Positions 9,305 through 18,242 are shown, counted from the first letter of the stretch. The stretch is DNA of 64,000 nt from Steroidobacter gossypii (GCF_016801985.1 NZ_JAEVLS010000009.1:62001-126000); one strand, 5' to 3'. Made by a program: numbers and translations. The notes: a model not told the origin generated them from the letters alone.

Positions 9305-9331
9305 ACGCATGGCCAATGAGGGGCCATGCGT
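9305..9331. terminator. Hairpin after the Yip1-domain gene
   Basis: A perfect 10-bp stem (ACGCATGGCC / GGCCATGCGT) with a 7-nt loop starts 10 bases after the stop codon. No long T-run follows, so it is a likely but not classical terminator. Confidence 0.6.
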
Positions 9332-9702
9332 ATATGGCTGCCAGCGCTCGACAGGGATGATCGGGCGCTGCACACCCGCGAGCCCGATGCCGCTCCGGCC
9401 AGCACCCTCACAAGCTCAGCGAAATCGACTAGACCGCCCATCTCATAAATTCATCCCTAGGCATTTTCCGAATTTGCCGTTCTTTCGCCGATGCATGACA
9501 GCGGGCTCTGGTAGTTTTTGCCGGCCCTGCATCGCTGTGTATTGGTCGGGATGCCGCAGTGCGAATTGCAACCGTGGCACCGGCGTTACAGGGAAATCAG
9601 CACGGCGCCGAGTGACGGCCCTCAACGGTACCAGCACTACCAGAGGACTGATCTCAAAGGACTTTCGGCGTCGGCCAGCGGGAATGGTTGAGGGATTCGG
9701 CC
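9332..9702. other. Intergenic region upstream of luxR-type gene
   Basis: No supported gene. It contains a spaced inverted pair CTCTGGTAGT (about 9506) and ACTACCAGAG (about 9637) and should carry the luxR promoter. Nothing else is recognised. Confidence 0.4.
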
Positions 9703-10530
9703 ATGCATCAGTTCGAGGTGGCGCAGGGTTTCATAGAACAGTGTCAGGCGGGTCGCCCCGCCCAGGCGCTGGCGCGAGCCTTTCAGGCGGGCACCGAAGC
9801 GCTTGGCTTCCGTCATTTCGCGTGCTGCTCGCATGTGGATCCACTGCAGCCGCCTCGCCGGTCGGTGATGCTGCACTCCTACCCGAAGGAATGGGCGCAG
9901 CTGTTCAGCGAGGCGGAGTTCTTCGAAGTCGATCCGGTGCTGCTGCGGGCCAGCCGCTCGATGGTGCCGTTTGCCTGGAGCATGGCCGATTTCGACGAAG
10001 AGCTCAGCCCACCGCAGCAAGAGATATTTCATGAGGCGCGTCGCTATGGACTGACGCGCGGCTACACCGTACCGATTCATTCTGCGAACTCGCCTCGAGA
10101 CTTCCGCGCCTCGTGCACGGTGGTGCCCGATTCGGATCGCTTGCCCAAGGCTGCGTACTTCGCGGTCCAGCTGATGGCGTTCTACATGTATGAGGCGGCG
10201 AGCAAGGCGGCGGCCGAGAAAGATCCGCCGCCGCTGCAGAAGCCGTTGAGCAAACGCGAGCGACAGTGTCTGGAGCTGGCCGCGCAAGGCAAGAGCGACT
10301 GGGTGTCCTCGAAGATTCTCGGGCTGAGCGAGCGCACGGTTCACAACCACGTCGAGAACGCCAAGCGCCGACTGCAAGTGGCGACGCGCGTTCAGGCAGT
10401 CGTGCATGCGCTTGCCGGACAACAGATTTCGCTGGGCGATGTGGTTCGTTGCGAGCCCTCGCCGTTGAGCTTCGAGTCGGCGCGCATGGCGCGCGTCGCC
10501 GCACGAGGGCGGAGCAAAACTGCGAACTAG
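9703..10530 (+). CDS. LuxR-family quorum-sensing regulator
   Basis: A 275-residue acyl-homoserine-lactone receptor and transcription factor. The N-terminal ligand domain keeps the invariant residues: Trp in YPKEWAQLF, Asp-Pro in FEVDPVLL, Trp in PFAWSM and Gly in YGLTRGYTVPIH. The C-terminal GerE/LuxR helix-turn-helix is LSKRERQCLELAAQGK followed by LGLSERTVHNHVENAKRRL. The ATG at 9703 has TGAGGGA eight bases upstream. It sits directly before the luxI-type synthase on the same strand, so it is probably the cognate receptor. Confidence 0.93.
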   Translation: MHQFEVAQGFIEQCQAGRPAQALARAFQAGTEALGFRHFACCSHVDPLQPPRRSVMLHSYPKEWAQLFSEAEFFEVDPVLLRASRSMVPFAWSMADFDEELSPPQQEIFHEARRYGLTRGYTVPIHSANSPRDFRASCTVVPDSDRLPKAAYFAVQLMAFYMYEAASKAAAEKDPPPLQKPLSKRERQCLELAAQGKSDWVSSKILGLSERTVHNHVENAKRRLQVATRVQAVVHALAGQQISLGDVVRCEPSPLSFESARMARVAARGRSKTAN

Positions 10531-10561
10531 TAGCACGAACGTCGACCCTCACGAGCCTGCT

Positions 10562-10577
10562 TGAGCCAATTGGCTCA
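10562..10577. promoter_or_regulatory. Perfect 16-bp palindrome between luxR and luxI, possible lux box
   Basis: TGAGCCAATTGGCTCA is a perfect inverted repeat with no loop. It lies 31 bases after the luxR-type stop and 61 bases before the luxI-type start. Position and symmetry fit a binding site for the LuxR dimer controlling luxI. It is shorter than the usual 18-20 bp lux box and does not match the Vibrio consensus. Confidence 0.55.
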
Positions 10578-10638
10578 GTGCCCGAGGGGGGTGAATTCGG
10601 TCATCTTCTCTCCAGCAATGTTTGTTTGGAGAGAGTCG

Positions 10639-11271
10639 ATGATCTTGATCGTCAACGCGGAGAACCGTTCGCTGTTCGTCCCGGAGCTGATCGAAATGCA
10701 TCGCCAGCGCAAGGTGGTCTTTGTCGACAAGCAGGGTTGGAACGTGCCGGTGATCGGCGACATGGAAGTGGATGACTACGATGCCGAGGACACGACTTAT
10801 CTCATCGCCAAGGCCGACGGCGGCAGCGCCGAAGTGCTGGCCTCGGCGCGTCTGTTGCCGACCGTGCGTCCGCACCTCATGACCGATTTGTTTGCAAACG
10901 CCTGCGAGCGTCGCGCCCCGCGCGGGCCGCGCATCTGGGAGGTGTCGCGCTTCTGCGTGAGTCCGGCGATCGCAAGCCGTCGCAAACGCATCGAGCTGCT
11001 CTGGGAGACCGCCTGCGGCGTGATCGAAACCGCGCTGCTGTACGGTGTGCAGAAAGTCACATTCGTCGCCAACGCCGCCTTGTTGCCGCTCGCGCTCGAG
11101 TGCGGATGGAAGTGTGCGCGGCTTGGGCCGACGTTGCCGGATGGCGACGATGAGATCACCGCGGTGGTCGCGTCGATCACGCCGAACGGTTTGCGCGCCG
11201 TGCGTCGTCGGCTCGGCATCGATGCGCCGGTGACGCGCTTCGCTCTATCAACTGTAAAGATCGCGGCTTAA
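10639..11271 (+). CDS. LuxI-family acyl-homoserine-lactone synthase
   Basis: A 210-residue autoinducer synthase that makes acyl-homoserine lactone from S-adenosylmethionine and an acyl donor. Conserved residues are visible: the Arg and Phe in HRQRKVVFVDKQGW, Asp residues in EVDDYDAED, ARLLPT, and the Glu/Arg of IWEVSRFCV. The ATG at 10639 is preferred over 10618 because GGAGAGAG lies just upstream. The 3-base gap to the dioxygenase gene implies co-transcription. The acyl chain cannot be read from the sequence. Confidence 0.92.
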   Translation: MILIVNAENRSLFVPELIEMHRQRKVVFVDKQGWNVPVIGDMEVDDYDAEDTTYLIAKADGGSAEVLASARLLPTVRPHLMTDLFANACERRAPRGPRIWEVSRFCVSPAIASRRKRIELLWETACGVIETALLYGVQKVTFVANAALLPLALECGWKCARLGPTLPDGDDEITAVVASITPNGLRAVRRRLGIDAPVTRFALSTVKIAA

Positions 11272-11274
11272 CGT

Positions 11275-12213
11275 ATGTCGCAGGCCATTGCCCCATTGCT
11301 CGACGCGAAAGGAATGTATCTGGATCAGCTGCGATCCAAAGGATATTTCATCGTCGAGCGGCTCGCCGCGCAGGCGCTGGTCGATCGTGTGACAGAGGAG
11401 CTCGAGCCCTGGTTTCACGCGACTCCAAATTGCCGCGGCGACTTTTACGGTTGGAACACCACGCGATTCGGCGCAGTGCTGTTGAAGTCGCGCGCAAGTC
11501 ACGCTCTGGTGTTGAACGAGCTAATCCTTGCGATCATGGACGAGGTGCTCGGGCCGCACTGTGACTGGTATCAGCTCAACCTTTCTCAGGGCATTCGCAT
11601 TCATCCCGGCGAGCGTCGCCAGGCGCCACATCGCGATGAGGAGATGTGGCCCTGCGCGAAAGGTCGAGCGGAATATCTGGTGAATGTGATGTGGGCGCTG
11701 TCGGATTACACCGCCGACAATGGCGCGACGCTGCTGTGGCCGCGCAGCCAGTTCGATTCGCTGTCGCGTGAGCTGAGCGAGGTCAACGCAGACATCGCAG
11801 AGATGCCGCGCGGCTCGGCGCTCGTCTATCTCGGCTCGGTGACGCATTGTGGCGGCGAGAATCGCAGCGCTGCGCCACGCACCGGTCTCATCTTCAGCTA
11901 CAGCCTGGGATGGCTGAAGCAGTATGAGAACGCATTTCTGACCTATCCACCGCAGGTCGCGCGCGAGTTCCCCAAACCGATTCGCGACCTGCTCGGCTAT
12001 CGCATTCACAGGCCGAATCTCGGCGGCTACGAGGGGCAGGATCCCGCGGTGCTGTTCGAGACGCAGTCACACACGCTGGCGGCGGTGGACGCCATTTCGC
12101 CGGAAGTGGCTGCGGAATTACAGGCGCATTATCGCAATCGTGCTGCTGGGGGAGGAACGGCGGGACAACAGGGTGAGACGACGGCGTCTCGAAGGGTTTC
12201 ATCTTCAGGCTAA
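11275..12213 (+). CDS. Phytanoyl-CoA dioxygenase (PhyH) family oxygenase
   Basis: A 312-residue non-haem Fe(II)/2-oxoglutarate-dependent oxygenase of the PhyH family. The metal-binding His-x-Asp is in PHRDEEMW and a distal His in TLVTHCGG-like context (SVTHCGGENRS), with a downstream Arg (APRTG) placed to bind 2-oxoglutarate. The gene starts three bases after luxI, so its expression is probably under quorum control. The substrate is unknown. The last roughly 25 residues are low complexity. Confidence 0.85.
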   Translation: MSQAIAPLLDAKGMYLDQLRSKGYFIVERLAAQALVDRVTEELEPWFHATPNCRGDFYGWNTTRFGAVLLKSRASHALVLNELILAIMDEVLGPHCDWYQLNLSQGIRIHPGERRQAPHRDEEMWPCAKGRAEYLVNVMWALSDYTADNGATLLWPRSQFDSLSRELSEVNADIAEMPRGSALVYLGSVTHCGGENRSAAPRTGLIFSYSLGWLKQYENAFLTYPPQVAREFPKPIRDLLGYRIHRPNLGGYEGQDPAVLFETQSHTLAAVDAISPEVAAELQAHYRNRAAGGGTAGQQGETTASRRVSSSG

Positions 12214-12228
12214 CTAGGAGGGCGCACC

Positions 12229-12954
12229 ATGCTCTCGGCGGATCCAAGCAAGCGAATCTTTGTGTTGAAACGTGACGAAACCAGCAGTCGCAAACCCAGC
12301 AGCGATCACGCTGTGGAAGGGATTTACGATCGAATCAAAGCGCTGTTGCTGGCGCATACGCTCGCGCCCGGACAGCTGCTGCAGATTGGCACGCTGGCGG
12401 AGGAGCTCGGCGTGAGCACCACACCAGTGCGTGAAGCGTTGACGAGGCTCGCAGCGGAGCGACTGATCGTGTTCGCGCCCAAGCGCGGCTTCTTCGCCAA
12501 GACCGCGTCTGAAGATGAGTTGCGCGGTCTGTACACGCTTAATCAGACACTGCTCGATTCCGCGATCCGGGAGTGGACCGCGGCTGCGCAGGCGGAGGAG
12601 GAGGCCAGGGCGCCCTCGAAGATCTTCGCGTCCATGCCGCTGTCAGACAAACCGGAGCAACTCACGCGCACGGTGGACGATCTGTTCGTGCGCATTGCAA
12701 CGCGTTCAGGAATTGGCGAGCTGGCGGACATCGTTCGCAACTTCAACGATCGCTTGCATCACGCCCGCATGATCGAGGGCGAGATCATCGAAGATGCGGT
12801 CGAGGAGCTGTCGAACTTACGTCAACTGTATGGCGACAACGATCAGGAGCGGCTGCAGGCGGCATTACAGAAATATCATCAGCGACGTCGCGAAATGGTC
12901 TCCTCGATATGTAAAGAGCTGCTGTTTCGTCCCTTTCTTGCCGAAAACAAATAA
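12229..12954 (+). CDS. GntR-family transcriptional regulator
   Basis: A 241-residue regulator. The winged helix covers about 25-95 (VEGIYDRIKALLLAHTLAPGQLL, LAEELGVSTTPVREALTRLAAERLI), the GntR signature. The C-terminal part is helical and resembles an effector-binding domain of the FCD type, but the metal ligands are not obvious. An AGGAGGG site lies seven bases before the ATG. It is 15 bases downstream of the dioxygenase gene and may be the last gene of the luxI unit. Confidence 0.85.
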   Translation: MLSADPSKRIFVLKRDETSSRKPSSDHAVEGIYDRIKALLLAHTLAPGQLLQIGTLAEELGVSTTPVREALTRLAAERLIVFAPKRGFFAKTASEDELRGLYTLNQTLLDSAIREWTAAAQAEEEARAPSKIFASMPLSDKPEQLTRTVDDLFVRIATRSGIGELADIVRNFNDRLHHARMIEGEIIEDAVEELSNLRQLYGDNDQERLQAALQKYHQRRREMVSSICKELLFRPFLAENK

Positions 12955-12965
12955 TGAAATGCGCG

Positions 12966-12992
12966 CTCCGGAGGCATTCTTCGCCTCCGGAG
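12966..12992. terminator. Hairpin after GntR gene
   Basis: A perfect 10-bp stem (CTCCGGAGGC / GCCTCCGGAG) with a 7-nt loop starts 11 bases after the GntR stop. There is no T-run. It probably closes the luxI-dioxygenase-GntR unit. Confidence 0.6.
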
Positions 12993-13080
12993 GGCTCGCC
13001 CGGCGAGCGCTCCCGGTCAGTACCTAATGACGGATGCCGCTGCCCGGATGCACACTGGTGTGCAGCGGGTGAGAAAAGCG

Positions 13081-13103
13081 GGTTCGGCCCGATTAGACTA
13101 ATC
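13081..13103. promoter_or_regulatory. Conserved dyad upstream of sigma gene 1
   Basis: GGTTCGGCCC followed by the palindrome GATTAGACTAATC. The same block, slightly changed, lies upstream of sigma gene 2 (16082-16105). Likely a shared operator or promoter of the two sigma genes. Confidence 0.5.
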
Positions 13104-13217
13104 GTGGTTTCGAGTTAGATTCTCCAAGGTTGGCCCCTTTGCACGGGAGTTGCGTGGCCGCGTCGCCAGGTCTCACCGGCGCGCCTGGGCCGCGTTGTGA
13201 AAACATAGGGACATATC

Positions 13218-13835
13218 GTGATCGATCGTCATAAGCACCTGGGCAGAGGGGATCGCGCGACGGCGACAGTGTCGCAGCTCGAGAATGCCGGGCAGGACGT
13301 CGAGCCCGCGCCGATGATGGATACACATGCGCGCAATGGCCGCGTCAGTGTGTGGTTCGGGCGCTGGCGCAAACCGATTCGCAGCTGGTTCTCGAGCAGG
13401 GCGTCGGTGCCGCGCGCCGAAGTCGACGATCTGGCGCAGGAGGTGTTCCTGCGCCTGCTGCGTTATAGCGACGATGTGGCGGTGGAGAATCCCCAGGGCT
13501 ACCTGTTCAAGATCGCCGCCAACGTCGCCAACGAGTGGCGAGACCGCTCCCGCGTGCGTCAACCGCACGATCGCAGCTGGCTCGATGAGCTTCAGATCGA
13601 TCCGTCCGATCAGCCGGACAACGCGATGTTTCAAAGCCGCGTCAGCAATCATTTGCAAAGCGCGGTCGATCAATTGCCGCAGCGACAGCGCGAAGTGCTG
13701 TTACTGCACGTCAACGAGGGTCTGACTTACAAGCAGATCGCCGATCGGCTCGGGGTCACCTACCGGATCGTCTTGCGAGACCTGACGCGTGCCTATGCCT
13801 CATTGCGCATGCAGTTGAAGGGCCAGGACCTCTAG
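13218..13835 (+). CDS. FecI-like ECF sigma factor 1
   Basis: A 205-residue extracytoplasmic-function sigma factor. Region 2 shows VDDLAQEVFLRLLRYSDD and NPQGYLFKIAANVANEWRDR; region 4 shows DQLPQRQREVLLLHVNEGLTYKQIADRLGVTYRIVLRDLTRAY. It is a close paralogue of 16246-16872 along its whole length, including the first residues MIDR. The GTG start has AGGGAC upstream and is supported by that match. The next gene is a FecR anti-sigma, so it is expected to respond to an outer-membrane receptor signal. Confidence 0.92.
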   Translation: MIDRHKHLGRGDRATATVSQLENAGQDVEPAPMMDTHARNGRVSVWFGRWRKPIRSWFSSRASVPRAEVDDLAQEVFLRLLRYSDDVAVENPQGYLFKIAANVANEWRDRSRVRQPHDRSWLDELQIDPSDQPDNAMFQSRVSNHLQSAVDQLPQRQREVLLLHVNEGLTYKQIADRLGVTYRIVLRDLTRAYASLRMQLKGQDL

Positions 13836-13847
13836 GGAAGGGAGCCA

Positions 13848-14921
13848 GTGAGGGCAAGGGGCATGAAACACAGCAGCGACACCGAGATCGACGCGCAACT
13901 GAGCGAACAGGCGGCCGCCTGGTTCGTGCGGTTGGTCGCGAACGATCTGTCAGCGCGCGAGCGCCGCGAGTATCTCGCCTGGCTGAAAGCATCCGGCCGT
14001 CATGTCGAGGCGTTGCTCGACATCTATCGCTATCACGGCTATGGCCGCAAGGCCAAGCTGCACATGCGGGCCACGCCGAATCGCGACCCGGAGTCCAATA
14101 TCATTCCGTTCACCCCGCGCGGCGTGACGGTGCATCCTCATTCGCTGCGCGAGACGCAGCGACCCCGTCGCGGTCGATTCCCGAAGATCGCGGCGTCGAT
14201 CGCCGGTGTGATGTTCACGATCGTGGCGGCCTGGATCGTGAAGACGACCTACATCGACAACCGCATCACGACCGGGCCCGGACAGTGGGATCGCGAGCTG
14301 CTGTCCGACGGCAGCGTGCTGCGCATTGGTCCGAACACCAAGCTGCGCTGGGCGTTCGATGATTTCCAGCGCAGCATCGTGCTGAGTGAGGGCGAGGCTG
14401 TGTTCGAGGTGGCCAAGGATCCGCTGCGGCCATTCATCGTCAGTACGCACTTCGGCAACGTGCGCGCGGTGGGAACCGAGTTCGGCATCTCGCTGATGAA
14501 CGGGTCGACCGCCGTCGTCACCGTCGCGCACGGCAAAGTGGCGGTGAGCAAGCCGCACGAAGGTCGTTTCGCGATCGAGCAAAAAGCGGATGCGGTCGCG
14601 GAGCTGGTGGCCGATCAGCAGATCGTGATGTCGCTGCAAGGCGCGGAGCCCATCAAAGAGGTGGACGCATCGCGCGAGTTGCAGTGGGCGACGGGATATT
14701 ACGAGTTTCGTGGCGAGACGGTGGGCGAAGCCGTCGAGCAGTTCAATCGTCGCAACAAGCTGCAGGTGGTGATGGCGGATCCGGCCATCGGCAACATCGC
14801 GATGCCATTTACCACAGTGAAACTCGACGACCCGGAAACGTTCGTGGTGATGCTCGCCGCGCGCCCCGATGTTCAGGTCGCGTATGAAAACGCCAATGTG
14901 ATCCGGCTGCTGCCCGAGTAG
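13848..14921 (+). CDS. FecR-like anti-sigma factor 1
   Basis: A 357-residue inner-membrane anti-sigma regulator. The N-terminal cytoplasmic part (DUF4880-like: EQAAAWFVRLVANDLSARERREYLAWL) should bind the sigma factor. One membrane segment lies at about 113-132 (IAASIAGVMFTIVAAWIV), followed by a periplasmic FecR domain (DGSVLRIGPNTKLRW, EGEAVFEVAKDPLRPFIV, FGNVRAVGTEFGI) and a C-terminal STN-like tail. The GTG at 13848 follows GGGAG; the ATG at 13863 is an alternative. It lies 12 bases after sigma gene 1. Confidence 0.9.
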   Translation: MRARGMKHSSDTEIDAQLSEQAAAWFVRLVANDLSARERREYLAWLKASGRHVEALLDIYRYHGYGRKAKLHMRATPNRDPESNIIPFTPRGVTVHPHSLRETQRPRRGRFPKIAASIAGVMFTIVAAWIVKTTYIDNRITTGPGQWDRELLSDGSVLRIGPNTKLRWAFDDFQRSIVLSEGEAVFEVAKDPLRPFIVSTHFGNVRAVGTEFGISLMNGSTAVVTVAHGKVAVSKPHEGRFAIEQKADAVAELVADQQIVMSLQGAEPIKEVDASRELQWATGYYEFRGETVGEAVEQFNRRNKLQVVMADPAIGNIAMPFTTVKLDDPETFVVMLAARPDVQVAYENANVIRLLPE

Positions 14922-15042
14922 CGCTCGCAGCTGCGGAGTCCCCGTAGTCTTATGTTGAAACCCACAAGGATCGTGGGAGGCTTGTGTTCGGTCATTCTCT
15001 GTTGCGCGGTGACTCCCTCGGTGCAACTCAGCGGCCAGGAAC

Positions 15043-16047
15043 ATGAACGCGACCCCTCCGGGAACGGTGACGACGCAGGCCATCGAATGGCATCAGCGTC
15101 TGAAACAGGGTGAGATGGATGCGGCCACGCGCGCTCGATTCCGAGCATGGATGCGCTCGCCGGACCACGTCAAAGAGCTCGCGCATATTTGTTTGATCGA
15201 CGCCTCGCTCGGCGGGATCAAGCGCGAAGGCCGGGCCTTGCCCAAGAATGTCATCGACTTCGGATCGTTTGCGCCGATGGCGCGCCCGCGCACAGCACCC
15301 TCCGCTCCACATCGGGCGCGCTTGAAGTCAAAGGTTGCGGCCGCCGCCAGCGTGCTGCTCGCGGTTGCGGTCGGCTCGTTGGCGGCCCTGCTGTCCGGCG
15401 ATTCAGTCATCGTGACGCGCGAGGGTAGTTGGGACAAACGATTGCTGAATGACGGCACAGTGGTCTACGCGGGCCCGCGCACCAAGCTGCGTTTGCACTT
15501 TGACGAGCGCACTCGCGCGGTCGAGCTATTACGAGGCGAGGCGCTGTTCGAAGTGGCCAGGCAGCCCGGGCGGCCATTCGTCGTATCGACCAATGCGGGG
15601 CGAGTGCAGGCGCTGGGCTCGGCGTTCGCGGCCGCTGAAGCGGGCGATCAGGTGGTGGTCACGGTGATGAAAGGCAAGGTCGCGGTCACCGGCCATCACG
15701 GTGCGCAACCGATGGTGCCGCTCGGCGCGAACCAGCAGGTCGTGCTCTCGTCACGACGCGTGGGGGATCCTGTCACCGTGAACGCCGAAAGAGAACTCAA
15801 GTGGGTTCGTAACTGGTACGAGTACGATGGCGAGCAGGTCGGCGAAATCATCGCCGAGCTGAATCAGCGCCACGGCACCCAGATCGTCGTGGACGATCCG
15901 CAAGTGATGCCGTTGCGCATGAGCTCGCTGGCCTTCAGGCCGAGTCGGCCGGAAGAGTTCGTCGCCCAAATCAATCGCTGGTACGCCGATTATCCTCACA
16001 AGGCCGGCCGCCGCCGCGACGCCGTGCTGCACCTGCAGCGCTCCTAG
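15043..16047 (+). CDS. FecR-like anti-sigma factor 2
   Basis: A 334-residue FecR-family protein. The N-terminal sigma-binding region is EWHQRLKQGEMDAATRARFRAWM, and one membrane segment lies at about 98-120 (VAAAASVLLAVAVGSLAALLSG). The periplasmic FecR domain has DGTVVYAGPRTKLRL, RGEALFEVARQPGRPFVV and GRVQALGSAFA. It follows anti-sigma 1 in the same direction after 121 bases, with no sigma gene of its own in front and no receptor behind, which is unusual. Confidence 0.88.
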   Translation: MNATPPGTVTTQAIEWHQRLKQGEMDAATRARFRAWMRSPDHVKELAHICLIDASLGGIKREGRALPKNVIDFGSFAPMARPRTAPSAPHRARLKSKVAAAASVLLAVAVGSLAALLSGDSVIVTREGSWDKRLLNDGTVVYAGPRTKLRLHFDERTRAVELLRGEALFEVARQPGRPFVVSTNAGRVQALGSAFAAAEAGDQVVVTVMKGKVAVTGHHGAQPMVPLGANQQVVLSSRRVGDPVTVNAERELKWVRNWYEYDGEQVGEIIAELNQRHGTQIVVDDPQVMPLRMSSLAFRPSRPEEFVAQINRWYADYPHKAGRRRDAVLHLQRS

Positions 16048-16081
16048 TCCGCCGTCCGGCCGAACCGGGGTCGTTCACCAC

Positions 16082-16105
16082 GGTTCAGGCCGATTCGACT
16101 TAATC
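16082..16105. promoter_or_regulatory. Conserved dyad upstream of sigma gene 2
   Basis: GGTTCAGGCC followed by GATTCGACTTAATC, matching the block at 13081-13103 apart from small changes. It lies 140 bases before sigma gene 2. Confidence 0.5.
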
Positions 16106-16245
16106 CTGAGCTTGCGACTTCGATGCAATGCCGGAGGGATGAATCCCATCCCTGGCCCAGTCTTCTGTTCGAGGGGGGAAAGTTTTGTCTGTCTCAGACC
16201 ATTGGCCCCTGCGATTGTTGCTAGGTAAGCGCTGAGTCACAAAGC

Positions 16246-16872
16246 TTGATCGATCGGCAGAAGCAGTCGCCAGACACCCATCGTTGGCGTTCATCCACGG
16301 AGGATGAACAGGGCGAGCAGGGGGTTTGTGGGCCTCCGGAAGCCGCCGCGCGCGCTCCACGACCCAATCGCGACGGCCGGCTGATCGAGTGGTTCGGCAA
16401 GTGGCGCAAGCCGATCCGCAGCTGGCTGCGCAATCGCGCCTCGGTGCCGCCGGGCGATATCGACGATCTGGCGCAGGAAGTGTTCCTGCGCCTGCTGCGC
16501 TATAGCGACGACATCGCCGTCGACAATCCGCAAGGTTATTTGTTCAGAATCGCCGCCAATGTCGCCAACGAGTGGCGCGAGCGCTCCAGGGTACGCAAGC
16601 CGCACGACGACAGCTGGCTGGAGGAGTTGCAGATCGAAGCCGGGGACGAACCGGAGAACGCTTTTGCCAAGACGCGCGCCAACGAATATGTGCAGGCCGC
16701 GGTCGACCGCCTGCCGCCGCGGCAGCGCGAGGTTCTGTTGTTACATGTCAATGAGGGCCTGACTTACAAGCAGATCGCTCAGCAACGGGGGCTGACCTAT
16801 CGCATTGTGTTGCGAGACCTCACACGTGCCTACAGCGCATTGCGCATGCAATTGCGGCTGGAGGACCTGTGA
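16246..16872 (+). CDS. FecI-like ECF sigma factor 2
   Basis: A 208-residue ECF sigma factor and near twin of 13218-13835: IDDLAQEVFLRLLRYSDD, NPQGYLFRIAANVANEWRER, and a region 4 with DRLPPRQREVLLLHVNEGLTYKQIAQQ. The TTG start is chosen because MIDRQKQ aligns with MIDRHKH of the twin, though no clear ribosome site precedes it. Its stop overlaps the FecR gene start (GTGA), so the pair is translationally coupled. It most likely drives the receptor at 18243. Confidence 0.92.
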   Translation: MIDRQKQSPDTHRWRSSTEDEQGEQGVCGPPEAAARAPRPNRDGRLIEWFGKWRKPIRSWLRNRASVPPGDIDDLAQEVFLRLLRYSDDIAVDNPQGYLFRIAANVANEWRERSRVRKPHDDSWLEELQIEAGDEPENAFAKTRANEYVQAAVDRLPPRQREVLLLHVNEGLTYKQIAQQRGLTYRIVLRDLTRAYSALRMQLRLEDL

Positions 16873-17993
16873 CCACTTCCAGGGAAGACGAGGACGAGGG
16901 CATGAATGGATTTCTGCACGAGGGCGACCCACAACGGCGCGCCACGCACGAGTTGAGCAATGAAGCGGCCGAATGGTTCGTATTGCTGCGTGATGATCGG
17001 TTGGGCCTGCGCCACCGCCAGCGCAACGTCCGCTGGCTGAAACAATCGCCGGACCACATCGCGGAATTGCTCCGCATCCAGCAGGTCTACAAGGTGCTGC
17101 GCGCGGCCAAGCTGGAGGACCGGGAGCCACGCACTTCGCGATTGGACGACGAACCCGAATCGAATGTGATCGAGCTGGCGCGGCGCCTGCCGCCGACGCC
17201 GCCGGAGCTGCCCCGATTGCGGCCGCGCCGTCGGCCGTGGCGCGCGGTCGCGGCAGTGGGTTGCCTCGCGATCTGCATGCTCCTGGCGTTTGTGGTCAAG
17301 GGCGCGTGGCTGGATCGAACCATCGAGACCGAGTTGGGCGAATGGCGCACGGCCACGCTGAAAGACGGCACGCAGGTGCGTCTGGGGCCCGGCTCGCTGT
17401 TGCGCGTGGCGTTCAACGATGAGCGCCGGATAGTCCGCCTGGTACGCGGCGAGGCGATGTTCGATGTCGCCGAGGGCTCGCGTCCATTCTTCGTTCAGTC
17501 CGAGATGATCGGCGTGCTGGCGACGGGCACCCAGTTCCGTGTATCGCGCCGAGGCGGCGAGGACGTGGTCGCGGTCACCGAGGGCAGCGTCTCGATCTAT
17601 CGCGATGATGGTGAGCCGGTGCTGGGCTCGGTCGTCCGGCAAGCTCGGGCCAACACCGAAGTGCCGCTAGCGGCCGGAGAGCAGGTGTCGGTCACGAGCT
17701 CGCACGCGGTCGTAAAGCAAAAGATCAATGTCGATTACGAGCAGGCGTGGGCCGATGGCTGGCTGGTGTACGAGGACAAGACCATTGCCGAAGTCGCCAG
17801 CGAGTTCAATCGTCGCAACCGGACCAAGATCGTGGTGGCGGAGCCCGCCATCGCCGAGCGCCAGCTGGCCTTCTTCCGGGGCATCGCCACCGACCCTGAA
17901 TCGTTTGTCGCCGCCATCTCTCGCAGCTCGGATATCGCCGTGGTCCGCGGCGGGCCGAATGTGCTGCGGATTGAACTCAGTCCACAGAGCTGA
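16869..17993 (+). CDS. FecR-like anti-sigma factor 3
   Basis: A 374-residue FecR-family regulator. It has a cytoplasmic sigma-binding part (NEAAEWFVLLRDDRLGLRHRQRNVRWL), a membrane segment at about 125-145 (AVAAVGCLAICMLLAFVV) and a FecR domain (DGTQVRLGPGSLLRV, RGEAMFDVAEGSRPFFV, IGVLATGTQFRV). The GTG start overlaps the sigma 2 stop codon. It is next to the STN-domain receptor, so the surface-signalling set sigma 2, FecR 3, receptor is complete. Confidence 0.92.
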   Translation: MTTSREDEDEGMNGFLHEGDPQRRATHELSNEAAEWFVLLRDDRLGLRHRQRNVRWLKQSPDHIAELLRIQQVYKVLRAAKLEDREPRTSRLDDEPESNVIELARRLPPTPPELPRLRPRRRPWRAVAAVGCLAICMLLAFVVKGAWLDRTIETELGEWRTATLKDGTQVRLGPGSLLRVAFNDERRIVRLVRGEAMFDVAEGSRPFFVQSEMIGVLATGTQFRVSRRGGEDVVAVTEGSVSIYRDDGEPVLGSVVRQARANTEVPLAAGEQVSVTSSHAVVKQKINVDYEQAWADGWLVYEDKTIAEVASEFNRRNRTKIVVAEPAIAERQLAFFRGIATDPESFVAAISRSSDIAVVRGGPNVLRIELSPQS

Positions 17994-18242
17994 TTCACAG
18001 AGCTCACAGTCCACCCAAGCCCGCCTGAATCCGAACTCGCCCCGACACCGTATTGCTCAGGGGTCGAATTTGATATCAACGCATGTTTCATAGGGGCCTC
18101 CGGGCGGATTTCGTCAGGGGCGTTGAAATATATTGTGAGTCGGATCTCGCCCTAAGTAACAAAGTCGCAGCGCATTGCAGCGTCATGCGCTAGATTCCGG
18201 TTCATTGGCGGCGGGGCAGCCGTCCCCGACTTCAAAGGGATC

